Part shown: positions 45,666-61,541 of the stretch, in pieces
How positions within the stretch are numbered: position 1 is the stretch's first letter
How the letters are laid out: the number at the start of each line of letters is the position of its first letter
DNA from: Neopestalotiopsis rosae
Lineage: Eukaryota; Ascomycota; Sordariomycetes; Amphisphaeriales; Sporocadaceae
DNA length: 64,000 nt
Direction of reading: 5' to 3'
Assembly: GCA_023078685.1 (NCBI GenBank)
Contig: JALGAS010000002.1
Location: 5,642,001 to 5,706,000 of the forward strand
Program-made: the position numbers and the translations under genes
The notes under the pieces: model-generated
Database searches by the model: none
Seen by the model: only the letters and a program-made list of their open reading frames with translations
Told to the model about the DNA's origin: nothing

Positions 45666-48600
45666 GAGGTCGAGACTGCCGATCCGCCCCCTAAAGCATC
45701 GATCGCCAACAGGGCTGCGACTGCTGCTTCCGCTGTCACTCCAAAATACAACCGCCCCTTCCTTGTCTTCTTATGTGCAACCCACATCCACATCATGCAA
45801 TGTACTTACGACTCCTGTATCAAAACACTCCAGTCAGGCTTGTACTAAATTCGAAGCTAAGTTCATCGTCCATGTCATTGCTCAAGTATGTCATGGCTGG
45901 TTGCTTCCTTCATTCACATGTACACGTTTCCCAGCTTACTGAAATCTGTTCTTCCCTATTTCACCTAGATTAGAAATTCAAATGCATTCCAATCTTTGTT
46001 ATACGAATTGGGAAATTGCCGCCTGTGTGTCATCATATGTTTACCTTCTTGGATTAATGTACGTCAGTGCTTGATTGCTTACATACTTTAAAGTAGGTAC
46101 CTACATACCTACCTCTCAACTCTCTCACCTTTGTGTCACCCGAGAAAATTGTCCGCACTTGACACTTCGCAGAAACTAAATCTATGCATAACACAAACCC
46201 ACAACTGCCACAGAGGCGCTTTTTCCTACCCTGTTCGTCCATCGTTCGATTTCCCAATCAGCCAACAGACTTATCATACTAGAAAAAAAAGAATCTACTC
46301 AAGTCTTTGTGCTCGCTACCAGAGCCTGGAGATATCTTCCGGCTCAGGCGTTCTAGGTAAGATATCTGTCCCGGAGCGACTACATAGACACGTTGGGCAT
46401 GTCCTCGAAAGTGGTGTATGGTCTCGAGACGATTGCTACTGAGGACACCTGCTGTTTCGAGTGTGTGTTGCGCTACGCCTCAAAAGATGTTTGTATGTGT
46501 GTCCTGGATATACGAGATTCAACCACCCGGCGGCTTCCGTCGTCTTTGTGATGGACAAGGGAAAATGTGTGCCTGGATGCTGACCATCTGCTATCAGACT
46601 AGTCCTTGACACACGTTCCCTTCGGCCGCTGATTTACCCAGCGGTTCTGCTTTTACCTATACCACAAACTTGCTTCGTTTCTCTCGACTTGGCTACATAT
46701 CGACTCTCAACGTATCAAGCCGGAGATAGTCCGAGCGAACATCTGCACCAAGGAAAAGACGGCTGCCAACAAGCGAGTATCGGTTTAATGAATAGAACCT
46801 CCTTTGGCTCTAAAGCCCATGTACTGAAGTCCCATCAGCTTGGAATGTGCCAACTCGGACTCCAGAGTGCATTAATCTGGCACATTCGACGGCTACCTGC
46901 TTTTGTGCTTGGGGTACGCGTCACCCCCTTTTGGTCAATTCTCAATGATTGACATAGCCTCTCCATCAAGATAACACTGTATGTAACTTTAGGATTGATC
47001 GTCCGCGAAAGATATTTACCACCAGAATGGACAGGCCATGCCTTGAGCGACTAATACTCAACCAACATCAATTCCACCTCGGTGGACTTATATAGTTGCT
47101 CTGCAGTGTAACAGAATCTCTTTCGGCCAATCGCAGACACCCTACCGAGATTCTTGATGCAAAGATCAAGGATCATCATCACAATTCCAACATTCCAATA
47201 CTTGAATAGACAGTCTTGACCGCTAAATTGGTGATGGCAACGACCAGGCTGTGGCTCTGCAAATGAAAACAAGACCGTGCCGACTATACAGTCTGCATAA
47301 TTTTGCACCGATTGAACTCACACTTTTTGATCCTCATCCCCATTTTTTCGAGAAACCTACGAACTTGACGGCTTGTGTATTTCATTTCAAGTCGAGCAAC
47401 GAATGGCCATGGTTCAGGAAGCCAAATGTTACAATGGATCGCCCAATAAATAGATGCGAGAGTGCGTTCACCGGCCCATGACTACTTCAGCGAGAAGAAC
47501 ACATTGCCTCCAACAACGCAGCACATATGAAGAATGTTTCAACCAGATCCCATAAATGACTGGCCATCTTGGGTACGAATCAAAGTCTATATCTTACATG
47601 GCCCTTCACGATATACACAGCAGCGACTCATTGCCGTCAAGGAAGATTGCGGAAGGACGGAATTATCTCCTTCTGTCTTGACGGTATTCGTTTCTTGGCT
47701 ATACAAAGTTCCACCTGGCTGCAGAGTCTCGAATCACGATCACATTAGTATACACTAAGTCGGCCTTGGCAACACCAAGTGAGCCATATCAAAATGGTGA
47801 CAGAAATACCACGTAGACGCAATTTTCATCCGGTTTTGGCGCTCTAGCCGGTGAAAAGCGCAGGGCCAATGGGAATCGTGGACACCAAGACGACATACGC
47901 GTCTTTGTAAACGCCTATGAACTAACTCACCGGTTCAGTGGCAGGTGATCTTTCTCCGCTCACTTACTGCTGCTGTCCAGCGGCGCATTAAGGTAATTGA
48001 AGCAAAATCCCCTAGATCCAGTTGAACATGCCGATTCAGTTTAGTTACAACTCCATGGTTCGACAGCACGACAGCCCGTGCGCAAGTCTGCCTGTCCCCT
48101 CCCTGGCAAAGACCAGTCATATCAGTTGCAGTTGCGGAGGGTGTTGAGGTGTCACATTATCTACTGGAAATCCGGCATTATGATTGACGCGCTTGTTCAC
48201 GGCCGCTTCCTGACAGGAATTTGTAGCCTCTCAGGCGCAATGTACCTTCAGATAACGGCTTGCTACGGTAGGCCGGCTATGCATTTCTATCGATTTGGGC
48301 GACGTTGTTTGGACGAGTCGCTACTTTTCAAGTTTCTGAAAGGCGGAGATGACACCAGAGTGGCGGCTTGGTGATCCGAGATGACGACCTGTACCGACTA
48401 TGCATAGTCAGTACCCTGTCGTTCGGAGGACCATGAGCGCCGGAGACGTTGCCGAGCGTTGACAACAGCCTTCTTCCCGAACCGCAGGAAATCGCACGAA
48501 AGAATGCCTTAGACCAGGGGTTGCGTTGCGAGCAAAGATTAAGCTTCATCAAGGCCGCGGTTACGACCTGTTGATCATGCCGACGGCCCAGCCGCATTAC

Positions 48601-49691
48601 AACCCCGAGATTACCTGAATAGACCAGACACCAGAGTCGTCCAGAACCGTTACAGGGATACATATCTTGCAGTTTTCACTGCATAAAGAGGCCAAAACAA
48701 CCTGCTGTCAAGGCCTGTGTCAACGTCTTTTTCCAGACTCCCGAGAGCCGCAGCCCTAGTCATTCGAGACCAGCATGTGGCGACCACCGATCATCATTGG
48801 CAAACATCAGTCAACATATAGCATTCAACCTTGTGTACTTGACAATTACGAACCAAGAACATGCCACAAAATCTATGGTACGAAGTCAGTCATGTATAGC
48901 CTGTGTAGACGGACTTGACTCACAGTCCACAAGATAATGTTTACACGCGGGTACCCGACATCCGATTATACATAGTACAATCAATCTCTTCACATTGATT
49001 AAACTACAAAGAAATGCAAGATCGACGCCAGGTAATTCGGATCACCTCCCGCATATTACCACATATTCCCGGTCTTCTATTCTTCGGAATTAGCACTTTA
49101 CGTTCTTCAAGTACGTCCGCCGTTAACATACTACACCACTCGGCTCGGGTCCTCTGTCAATCAGAATTAGATTGCTGTGATTGAGCCTTGCAAGTGGCCA
49201 TCAATGGCATGCGTGATGGCTCAATGAAGGCATGGCATCATTTCATTACGCCGAGTGCAAGACTTCCAGGTCATGGCCAAGTCAAGACGCTCTCAACACA
49301 GTACGTCTTCCTTCTGATACCCCTGCAAAAGCTGTTGTTCGGTGTGCTCGCCCGCATGATCAGATTACTGGCCCCCCCTGTGTGCTAGCGGTTGGAGGAG
49401 TTACTACGAACGAACCCAGGAGGCAGGTTAGGTATAAGACTGCCAAGCCGGTAGCTCAACGGAGGGGGCCATTGGAAATTCAATACTAACGTTTTTTCCT
49501 CTTTATTGTTGTGTACATTCATTCTGACCCTATCCTAGTCGTTGCTTGCATACCTAGACTGGCTCGCTATACTACACAACTGCAACGGCCGAGGACTAGC
49601 CGCCTCTCCATATGCAAGCCATATGCTCGCTGTCGACAGGGGTTGAGTAGGTGGTTTTGTTAGGATACATTAGCTCAACTCTTCGACGCAG

Positions 49692-49748
49692 CCCTTTTTC
49701 TTTCTTCTTCTCTTCTCCTTTTTGTTTTCTTTTCCCTTTCCCCCCTTT
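49692..49748. promoter_or_regulatory. Long pyrimidine tract, possible leader or core promoter
   Basis: About 57 bases are almost purely C and T with a single G. In filamentous fungi such tracts often lie just upstream of transcription starts. No plus-strand gene was recognised downstream before the convergent prp43 gene, so any transcript would be non-coding or encode an unrecognised peptide. Confidence 0.3.
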
Positions 49749-50546
49749 CGTCGCCTGCAGGCCGAGCTCAATGTTGCACTAATCGAGACTGATTTGGGGT
49801 TCATTTGCATCAAGTAGAAACGGCGACGATGTGACAGACATCACAGGGGAATGGGAACATGTCTGAAATTCAACTGCCGGGCAAGGCTTGCATTACACGT
49901 GCATGGGAATATCGACAATAAAATTAACACCGACATCATGAGTCAAAGCTTTTAAGGCCGATGTCATGATATCGTTCAATTCTGGGGGTGTATTGTATGT
50001 TATATTTGCATAACTTTCAGTATCGCTTATATTCTGATGTCTTGTCCCCCTTTTTACCATGGCTTATTTGCCTGTTGGCCCTAGCCCCCTACTCACCCCG
50101 TTTCATTACCCTTTCACTGACTCGGCCGATATCTCTCTTTCTCTCGAGGAAGCCTTGTCTCCATCTTCTGCCAAGCTACATGTACTGGCCAATCTCATAG
50201 GTTTTACTCCACGCAGTAGGAGACAAAACGAGCCCTTCCTGCTTGCTCCAACTCGGTGGGCATTATCCCGGGGAAGGCTCAGTGTGGCAGCGGCGAGTCA
50301 AGGACGATCCGATGGGGGAGAAATGGCAATGCCAACGAAAAACGCACCGCCCCTCCTTTCATGAGATTTCAGGAATGCATGACTTCATCCCCAATGGGCG
50401 GTAGCAGTGGGTTGGTGTTTATAAAGCCTTTGCAGAGCTAGCTTTTCCCCCTAGTTGCGCGATCAACAAGCAGCAAAATACTACAAGGTAGTAGCATAAA
50501 AAGGCCGTATTTGATCTCGTCAGTTGTTGGCTGACGCGCCAGCTGT

Positions 50547-53028
<2,482 letters not shown>

Positions 53029-54109
53029 TTGGACTGTGACTTTTGCGGATGATCACCACAAAATTTGCCCAAAAATGAGTCTGTTTCGATTCAGAGGCGA
53101 TTTGAGCCTACGAGAATCGAGTTCGCGACGTTGTCAAGTGAGTGTTGTGTTGGTGAGAAGTACAGGCGCATCTGGAAGCAATCGATCAGACAATCAGTAG
53201 GGTAGCTAGCAGGCGGCGAGGCAAGGCTGAACAAAAAAATAATTAGCACCCCCACCATCCTAGCCAGTGGATAACTGTCAACCAATCAAACACTTTGATA
53301 CGCCACGCAGGCCCGGTTTATCAGTTGGTGGTGGTTCGGATGCATGTCCGTCGCCCACTTGTGTCATTCTATCTTCATTCTATCTTCATACATATTTAGA
53401 AAGTGCACATTCAAGGACAAATTGATATATGCACCCAAAGTACTTTAGATTTCTTTTCTTTTGTTACTCTCTTCCTCGTGGTATTATCATTATCAGAGAC
53501 GGCCACATGTGGTTCTCTTTGATTCACAGCGTTAAGACTCGCTATGAAACCCCCCATGCTACACGGTGTGCCTGAAGTGGCCATACCTGATAATACTACT
53601 ACTGTACATTAATCGCAGCTCTGCTCATGCTTGATGCCACCGGGTGGCCTCTTGCTTCGACATGAGTTAACATCCCAGCACTCTTGTTCTCGGCAATAGT
53701 GTATACATGGATGCGCCAATTCAAGCGACTATAGGGGCCTTGTCTGCACATGCAACGCTGTGTCCCTGATCGAGACCTTGGAAAAACCCTCGAGATGCCT
53801 TCAAACGCCTAGTACTCCACTTGTGAAAAACAATGACCGTTGTACACCATACCAGATTACCTTTTCCATATCATCTTTCCGCCCAACGCCTCGCTCAGCA
53901 GCACGACGCATCATGGTGGCCTTGTTGATCACGCCGACTGCCATGAGCACACTCGATATTTTGTTGTTGTTGTTTTTACAGCTGCGCAAAGCCGATTCCA
54001 CTGGCTCTCTTCGCATTCCTGATTATTTCCTCGACCAAATCGAAAGAGCCTGCCGGGACCTCGGGGAATGTCTGGCCCAGTGAGGGAGGAGACTCAGGCT
54101 CTTGAATGT
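53029..54109. other. Intergenic spacer upstream of prp43
   Basis: About 1.1 kb between the prp43 start and the KDM4 stop codon. It holds the prp43 promoter and the KDM4 3' region. A frame of 107 residues on the plus strand (53760-54083) was considered and not accepted. An imperfect CTATCTTCATT duplication lies near 53370-53393. Confidence 0.5.
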
Positions 54110-57100
54110 CTACGGGAAGTTGATGAACTGGAACGGGTCGAAGCTGCTCTGCGGACAGGGACTATTGCGGCGGTTAGGCATTGTCTGTGGAAACGTCTGC
54201 CAGAGAGGTCCGCTTACATTAATGGGCTGAGGACCCTGATCAGGGATTGGATCCAAAACTTTATATTCCGCAGTAGCGGTTGTCGTCGCTAGTGTCGTTG
54301 TAATTGGTGGCGACACAGGTAACGCCGGGCTGCTCTTGGGCGTAGTTCTTTGCAGTTGCTCCCATGGTCGCGGTGGTGGTACAGGAGTTTGCTTGATGGC
54401 TACCGGGCGCGGTTGCACAACTGGAGTTGCAGGTGCTGGTGGGAGCTCAGAAGTTGCAGTTGGCTGTTCGATTGGTTGATTCGACACCTCGATTGGTGTA
54501 GCCGTATCCATGACATTATGGGACGCAACAGGCAGGTTTCGGTAAGCTTCTTCTTCTCCTTGGTAAGCATGCTGTATCGACGGCTGCGGACTTGGCGTAT
54601 ATTGTTGTGCTTGGTGTTCGTAACCAGTCCGTGGGAAGCCTGAAATGCTACCTGATCTGTTGTTCTGTATACCGTCTTGCTGCGCTGACTGGGATCTAGC
54701 CGACGAGCCGGGCGGTGGAGAATTCTGGGTGTAGCTTTGTGCCAAGGCTGGCGCCTGCTTTTGTTCCTCTGCCTGTTTCCTCTGTAACATGGCTGCATAT
54801 TGCGCCCGGATAGCGGGGTGCAGCTTGGTAAGTACAGAGTCGGGATCATAGGGCCCACTAGCCGTCTGTAATATGTTCGATCTATCTGCTGGGCTGGGGG
54901 TATGCGGAGCAGGGGTGACTTGAGCGGGTGCAACTGCTGGAGTAGATAGTTGACGAGCAGGAGCATCATGTTGAGGTGTATGAGACATGCGGTCGACTGC
55001 GACCGTAGATACGCCTTGTGCTGTTGCAGACTGGTGTGATGGAGGGGCTTGACTTGGAGCGGGTTGATGTGAAGGAGATTGCTTATAGCTAAACAAGGCA
55101 TCTGGACTTTTCATCAAATGTGCTCGTAAGTTACCTTCATAACCATTGGTAAAGCCTCCCCAAGGAGCGTAGGGTGTGCGGTACTTCGCCGAATCCCTGT
55201 ATTTTGTTTAGTGTACAATCATTGGCAGCAAATGATGGAATATAATACCTGTTATGATAGGCTTGGAAGAAGGCATATTTTTGCGAAACGCTCGGCGGTG
55301 GCGGTTGTTGTCGAGGAGGAACCGGAAGCTTGACGACCTGAGGCTGCCCGCCGCTACCCAGACTTGTAGACGATGGAGGTCCAATCGATGATGAAGTCAT
55401 GGGCATAGACATGGTAGACGCAGCCGAGCTTGACCGTTCCCTCGCCTGTGCTTGGAACACCTGCCCGTTCTGCGGCGAAGGCGCCGCGCCGAGACCCGGT
55501 GGTTGCATAATACCATAGCTGAATGGTGAGCTTGAGCCTTTGTCATAGCGGGCGGAGCCATACGTAGATGTTCTTCTGTATCGCGGATCTGTGCCAAACG
55601 GCAAAGACTTATTACGCGAGTGAGCTGGAGCAGAATGAGGTGCGGACGACTTCTGTGGTTGAGTCGACCTCGGCGTCGATTGGAACGGGACTCCCGATCT
55701 ATTCTGCAACTGTTGAGGAGCCGTATTCGGCGTCGGTTGAGAGTGCTGGGGCACAGTCTTGGGCGTGGACTGATTTGCGTAGAACGCGCCTTGCCCCGGC
55801 TGCGGAGCGAATGTTGATGTCGAGGTAGGAAATGGCTTCGCGGCGAGTGTATTCGGCGCAAACTCCTGGGCCGTGTACGGCTGACCACTGTAAGTCTGTG
55901 GCTGGGCGCCATACTGAGCAGAAGCAAAGAATTGGGTGGAGTTTTGCTGCTGGTTGTTGTATGGGCTATACTCTGGCACCGCTGGCGTCTTGGGCTTGTA
56001 CTGATAGGGCCTGTCAACCTTACTAGGCGTGCTATAGGGCACTGGCCAAGGCCGAGTGACAACAGGCGGTGGCGGTCGCGGGATCGAGTCCAGGAAGTTA
56101 CTCTTTGAGTTGTGGACCTGTTTTGCAACATCGTCCGTGTATTGTGCTCGAGCTTCTGTAGAAGTCCTTCCGAGATAATGCCAAATTTGCATGTCTTTGG
56201 AAAAGTCAACCTTAACCTGCGCTTTGTTAGTAGGATTCTCGGCAGTATGGAACTCTGCCCAAGTGAAGCCTTCGACGAAATCGTCTTGAGCTCTTGGTAG
56301 CTCTTCAGCTGCACGTTTAGTGGCATTGATCTTCTCTTTCGCTTGTCGTGACGTTGGCATCGGTATGGCGTTGGGCGAGGCCTTCTGTAGTCGGAAATCT
56401 GATGGCTCAGGCACGAGGAGCCATTTCCATTCGACCTCGAAACGGTCACTGCTGAGTGTTAGCGGTCTTCCCTTCGCACCAAGGTGTCCATATCGTGCGC
56501 ACCCGTTCGGTATGACCTCGATGAGCACTGTTTGCTCATCAACTCTATTTTCGACCACAACTCCAGCAAAGATATCGCCACGGTAGAGTTGGAATTGGGC
56601 GATTTCACCACGCTTAAGAATAGCAGCAGCGTCTTGTATCTTCTTGCAGTCCTCCATTGCCCGGCCATCAAGCTTCTTGTCTCGCTTGCTACGGTGGAAA
56701 CGACAGCTGAACTCGAAAGCCTGCTCCTTGTATTCAGTTCCATCTTCGCCAAAGATAGGTACCTCGCCCTCTTCAACGAAGACTCCAGCAGCTGCGGCAC
56801 AAGTCGCGTGGTAGGACCTGGCACATTTCTTGGAGGAGCACTGGAAGCAAGCGCCACGCTTGGAGCGACAGTACAAGCACTTGAGCTCCAGACGAGCCTT
56901 GCTGATGTTTGCAACGTTTGTAACAATTTCCTGGCCGTCAACTGTCTCGATCCATGTTTCCGGGCCGTAGAGGGCACACATGCGGTGCGCCTTTCGGCCA
57001 TCATCGGTAGGCAGCAACGCAGCATCGAGGACAGTGTTTGGACAGAGACAGCACGGCGGCTCCACCTGAGTCTTGACCCTGACACGTAAGCGGATCTTCT

Positions 57101-59108
57101 TGGTTTGTCTGTCGTCCTTATCGACAGCCGCGCGCTTCCTTTTACGACCTGGTTGCTTGATCTTGATAATAGTAGACGGATGCGCAATGCCCTCTTCATC
57201 GTCTTCATCCTCGTCGTCTTCATCTTCTTCATCTTCGGTTTCTTCGTAGTCTGTAGATTCGCCTCGAAGCTTGCGTTCGATCTCGTGAACATCAATCCAA
57301 ACACTATCCTGTGCCTGTGCGCAATCGCACTTCTTGGCGATTCGTCCCATGGGCAGCCAGGAATCCAAAGCAAAGTTGACTGCCTCTGCACAGTTATAAC
57401 CCAGGTTGTATCCTGAATGATAACCGTACGGGTAGGTAACAACAAACTCTCCAGGATATGAGACGACCTTGTTCACTTTGATATTGAATTGAGATTGAAG
57501 ATGGCTCGGTGAGATGAGAAAAGCCTTGTGACGCAGGAACTGGTCACAAGCTTTGGCGTCCGTTGGCCAAATACTCTTCATCGCCGTTTCGAAACGGCGC
57601 GCATCACCCTGAGAAATGCTGTACCACTGCTTGGGGGCACCAAAATGAAGATAGTTGATACTGTACAGATCAACATCCTCGAGATGCCAAGCAAAAGTGG
57701 CCTTCCACATTCCCAGGTACAGATATGCCGTATTGACACCAGGAATTTTGCTACCAAGCACATCCAGTAGATTTGGCAACTTGTTCAGATTCCACATCTC
57801 GGTGTCTTCCGAGAAGAGTGTGCCAAGGAGATCAGCACCATACAGAGGAGGAGCATATGTCAGTGTCTTCCAGTAGATACGTTCGAGCTCTTCACATCTC
57901 TCAGGGGTGTAATCCGAGATGTCCATGTTGTAATCCCAATCTTTGAAAGCCTCCTCGTCGATTCGAGCCGAGGCTTCCCTTCGAGAGTACTTTCTGCGTG
58001 CCGAGGTGGACTGTGTCTGAGGTTTTGGCTGTCTGGCGCCACCCATTCTTCCGGGAGCTCGGGGCGCATCTTCTTCATCAACGTCTATAGAGGCATCCGG
58101 ATCATCTTGCTCGACAGACTCCATGATATCTTCGCCTGGCTTTGGCGATATCGGGGTCATGGGTCGATCCTGCTCCACAGCATTATTCTTGGCCTTCCTG
58201 CCTCTACCTCTTGTGGCACGGCCGCCACGTCCCTTAGACGTAGAGGCAGATGGCCCGCTTGAAGATGAGGCAGGTTTTGACCTGGTAGCTGGCTTCGCCC
58301 TTTCCGTATTGGCTCGGCGTTCGCCTCGTCTGGCAGGGGGCTGATGTTCGCTCTGATCACAGAGCTGGCGCCATTGCGGAAGGTTGTAGGAGCGCTGATG
58401 AAGAATGTTGACTTGTCGGTAGGTTCCACTTGAGCCCATAATTTCTTGTTTAATAGGCTCGCGCACGCGGATCTGTTTGACGAGTTCATGGTAGTCGGGT
58501 AGCTTCTCCTTCCAATCGGCGGGAGGAATGATCTTGACTATTCCCGACTTCATACCATAATGATCAATCTTTTCCATCTACAGCACACAGTTAGCGATGT
58601 CTGTCAAGGCGGGCGAATCAATTCGTGCTGTGGCTCCTGTTTTTGCGAATTTTTTTTTATTTTTTATTTTTTTTATTTTTTTTCGCAGGGCCTCCTCAAT
58701 GCTACTTACAAACTGCTTGAAGTCCTTGAATTGTCGCATATCCGGCTTGAACACAGGCACAGTGCCAGACCAGTGATCTGGCAGAACCTCACCTATATCT
58801 TCAACCGGTCCGGGTGCAGCGTCGGGTTCGGCCTTGGGGTTGTCGTCGGATGCAGCATCGTGAACGGTTTCGACGGGCTGAGATGGCTGCTCAAGGTGGT
58901 CAAGTGCTGGATCAGGTTCGGGGTCCTCCAGATCACTAAGTTCTGAATCGCTACCATCGAGTTTCAATTTGTCGCTATCCGGGGGCGAGTGCAAGCCCAT
59001 GGCAGGCTTGGGGGAAGAGCATTTCGCATGCGTTGGCTCAGTTGCGACGACATCGAGCTGAGCAGCAGTGTGCTCAGGCGCCGGTACGGCGGTCGCTTCG
59101 GCCGACAT
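54110..59108 (-). CDS. kdmA: JmjC histone lysine demethylase, KDM4/KdmA type
   Basis: Predicted Fe(II)/2-oxoglutarate-dependent demethylase of H3K9/H3K36 methyl marks in the nucleus. Exons 59108-58710, 58577-55249 and 55196-54110 join in frame to 1604 residues, similar to Aspergillus KdmA. The JmjN domain begins PVFKPDMRQFKDF at about 117 and crosses the first splice into MEKIDHYGMKSGIVK. The JmjC domain has the iron triad His431-x-Glu433 (HLED) and His520 (YHSGYNLGYN). An acidic stretch and a basic stretch follow. An extended PHD finger starts at about residue 642 (CCLCPNTVLDAALL). The last third is Gln/Pro/Ser-rich and low in complexity. The first intron contains an unusually A-rich tract in transcript sense (58650-58683). 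Confidence 0.95.
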
Positions 59109-61541
59109 TTTGGGCGGCGGCTACATGCGATCAATGGAAAAAGACGTGGCCATCCGACAGTGCAATCATTTGGTTGATCGCGCGAGTCGGATGTCGCTGG
59201 GCGGGATGCGATCTGCTGTGTCGCGCAGCCAAACTGGAGTTTGAAAGGAGTGGCTGTGACGAGATGGGGAATAATGGCAATGGTTGGTGCTTGCGCTGCA
59301 GGCGAGGCAGGAGGAGAGTGCGGCAGTGGTAGGTAGTTGAATGGAAGTAGTAGCGGCAGCGAGCAGAAGCAGCAGCAGTAGCAGTAGCAGTAGCGACCAG
59401 CAGGGGAACCAACTTCTTTGGCAGTGGACAAAATGGAGCAGTGAGGTGAATGATCGGCTCAACTGCGGGACCGATTCGGCTTGCTTGGGTGGATGGGTGG
59501 GTGATAGATTTGCCTTGCCCAGCGCTAGATAGTGTAGGCGCCAGTGCGTGACTGGGGGTTGCGTCGTGACGTGCAGCCTCAATTTAATGGGGGGAAGTCG
59601 AGAGGCGAACTTGGGTGAATGAACATTGAATGTAAGTAGAGAAGGCGAAAATTGTCTCGGCTATTGGGTGGGAGAAATTTTGGCGGTGGGAATTTCCAGG
59701 TAAGATGCAACTTGCGATTTCGGTCTTTTCATGAATCGTAGTATATTGAAATCCTGGTTGGGAACCGCAAGAAAATGTGAGTGGAAGAATCTGGGAGTTA
59801 GTTAGCTGGTCTGATGGCTGTTGGACTTTTGGACAGGCTCAGATGCAGCATCAGGAGATGGGATTCCGACATGGTTCGATTTCGTCTTGTCAAGTGCGGA
59901 GTCCAGGCTGTGGGGGTGAAAGAGGCCGCACGTAACCAAAGCAGGTGGGCAAGCACATTTCAAGTCCACCCACCACCCACTGCTGGTGCAGTAGCAGTCA
60001 AATGCACGCTATGGGAAAGAGTGCTATGAATATTTCCTGGCACAAAATACAGAACACATATTGAAGGTAGCTGCCAAAGGCTGGTACACAAGCAAAACAC
60101 CAAACCAATTTGACGAAGCGACTGGTGTAGTTATGTGTCACCTTCTGCCAGAGCATCATAGTCAATTACTATACTGGATCAATTTGTTCCTCACTTGGCA
60201 TGAATCTCTGCACTGCCAGTATGTGTAGAACATACCAATCTTTGTACGAAGTACCCAGACTGATGACTGAGCTGCTTGCATCCCATACATACCTACAAGT
60301 ATATTATGTACCGGACAGCATAGGATCTAGGATCATGTGCTCCGGCTGGCTTTCATGTTTTCATACCTGGTAAGAAGAGACCCAGTCTGCAATGTTTTCA
60401 ATAGATCTCCTGCCGTTACATCATCCCACCCATGGTACAATTGTGTGCACAAGGCGATCTCCCGATTAGAGTTCGCAGCGCGTTACTGCTACGCAGGTCA
60501 AAGTTCATGATCGCTTTGGCGGAGACTTTGATGATGCCTGTACGTCATGTCGATTGCCAGCACCATGTTTTTCTTTCTTTTGTACAAGGACCTGAGAAAC
60601 GGATAAATTTCTGCTTCTTCTGCTGGATTCCTTCAGCCTTATGGAAAGACAGGACATCATGATCATGTTTACCATATTCAACAACAAGTTGCCAAACAGA
60701 GAGAACATCGCAGTCGCCAGAGAAATAGTCAATCATGACAGATGCATACCTCCTGACTCAACCCAAAAAGGTTACAGCTCGGCGCCGTCGAAAGGTATTT
60801 CCTCCTGAATTGAGTGAGGATGGCCATCCGTGATAGTGATTGACTGTACCTATAAATAGGTTCGTGGTACGTATAGTAGATGGGGGACTTTTCTTTTCGT
60901 GGTATTGAATGCGGACAGGGCTACACACTTGACTTTTACATGGTTAAGACCGATCCCGAATGATATAACTACAGCAAAAATGTCAGCAAGAGATGGGTAT
61001 GTGCACTCAAGCTCAACTGATCGAGAGTGCCTTTGCTGTTTAAATGTGTAAATGCGTCGTTGAGAAATCACATGAAGGAGGTTGCCGAAATCGATCTGCA
61101 CAATTAGCGGTCGATAATGCATCAGGTACCCATAACCTACAATTAGCATGGGCTAATGATTATGTGCTCGGTAGTCTATCTCCATTATTCCCATCGTAAG
61201 CTACAGTTCTTTGCCACATATTCACAAACATTCTACTTTGTAAAGTCTAGGTATGTACAAATGGAAGTACCAGATTCTGGCCAGCTCAACCTGATTAATA
61301 TTCTGCTTTTTGTGCATAAACATTTTCAGACAGTCCTGGACTTACACAGAAGGTATTAAGGTCAGTATGCAAGGATACATGTCTGGTAGTTGAAAGGACG
61401 TGGAGCTTTAAGGCTGTATGTGGGGCTCGTTGCGCGACTCACCTCGAATCCATTATTTCATGTCACCTGCAATACACATACAACAAAGCTTCAGCCAACG
61501 CGGTAGACACTCTCGGGATTCGAGAAGTAGTGACAATCGCA
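59109..61541. other. Divergent intergenic region of 2.4 kb
   Basis: This contains the promoter and leader of the KDM4 gene (minus) and the promoter of the CENP-W-like gene (plus). The leader side has CAG/GCAGTA repeats at about 59361-59397. No additional gene is supported; frames at 60432-60662 and 60850-61149 are unremarkable. Confidence 0.5.
59121..59126 (-). promoter_or_regulatory. Start-stop mini uORF before kdmA
   Basis: On the minus strand ATG (59126-59124) is followed at once by TAG (59123-59121), and the kdmA start codon follows after 12 bases. If the leader includes this site, scanning ribosomes meet an AUG-stop element directly before the main start. The context of this ATG is weak (C at -3), while the main ATG has a favourable AAA before it. 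Confidence 0.5.

Larger units (their letters stand above)
43144..50546. other. Gene-poor stretch of 7.4 kb
   Basis: No gene is supported. Open frames such as 43513-43911 (plus), 48078-48374 (plus) and 50059-50364 (plus) are unremarkable in composition and unrelated to anything I know. Notable items are an 11-bp triple repeat (45633-45665) and a 57-base pyrimidine tract (about 49692-49748) of the kind seen in fungal core promoters and leaders. The part next to 43143 must contain the promoter of the small cysteine-protein gene. Confidence 0.5.

Noticed and set aside
50059..50364. Plus-strand 101-codon frame with an ATG near the prp43 3' end
   Set aside because: A long pyrimidine tract lies upstream, which made it tempting, but the peptide resembles no known protein and is Ser/Pro/Arg-rich as expected for non-coding GC-rich DNA.
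53760..54083. Plus-strand frame of 107 codons between prp43 and kdmA
   Set aside because: No domain or splice context; it lies over the kdmA 3' region and contains low-complexity Leu codons from a TTG repeat.
58964..59582. Long upstream frames in the kdmA leader
   Set aside because: They begin at TTG codons, not ATG, and their content derives from a CAG/CTG repeat; only the ATGTAG element is a true AUG.
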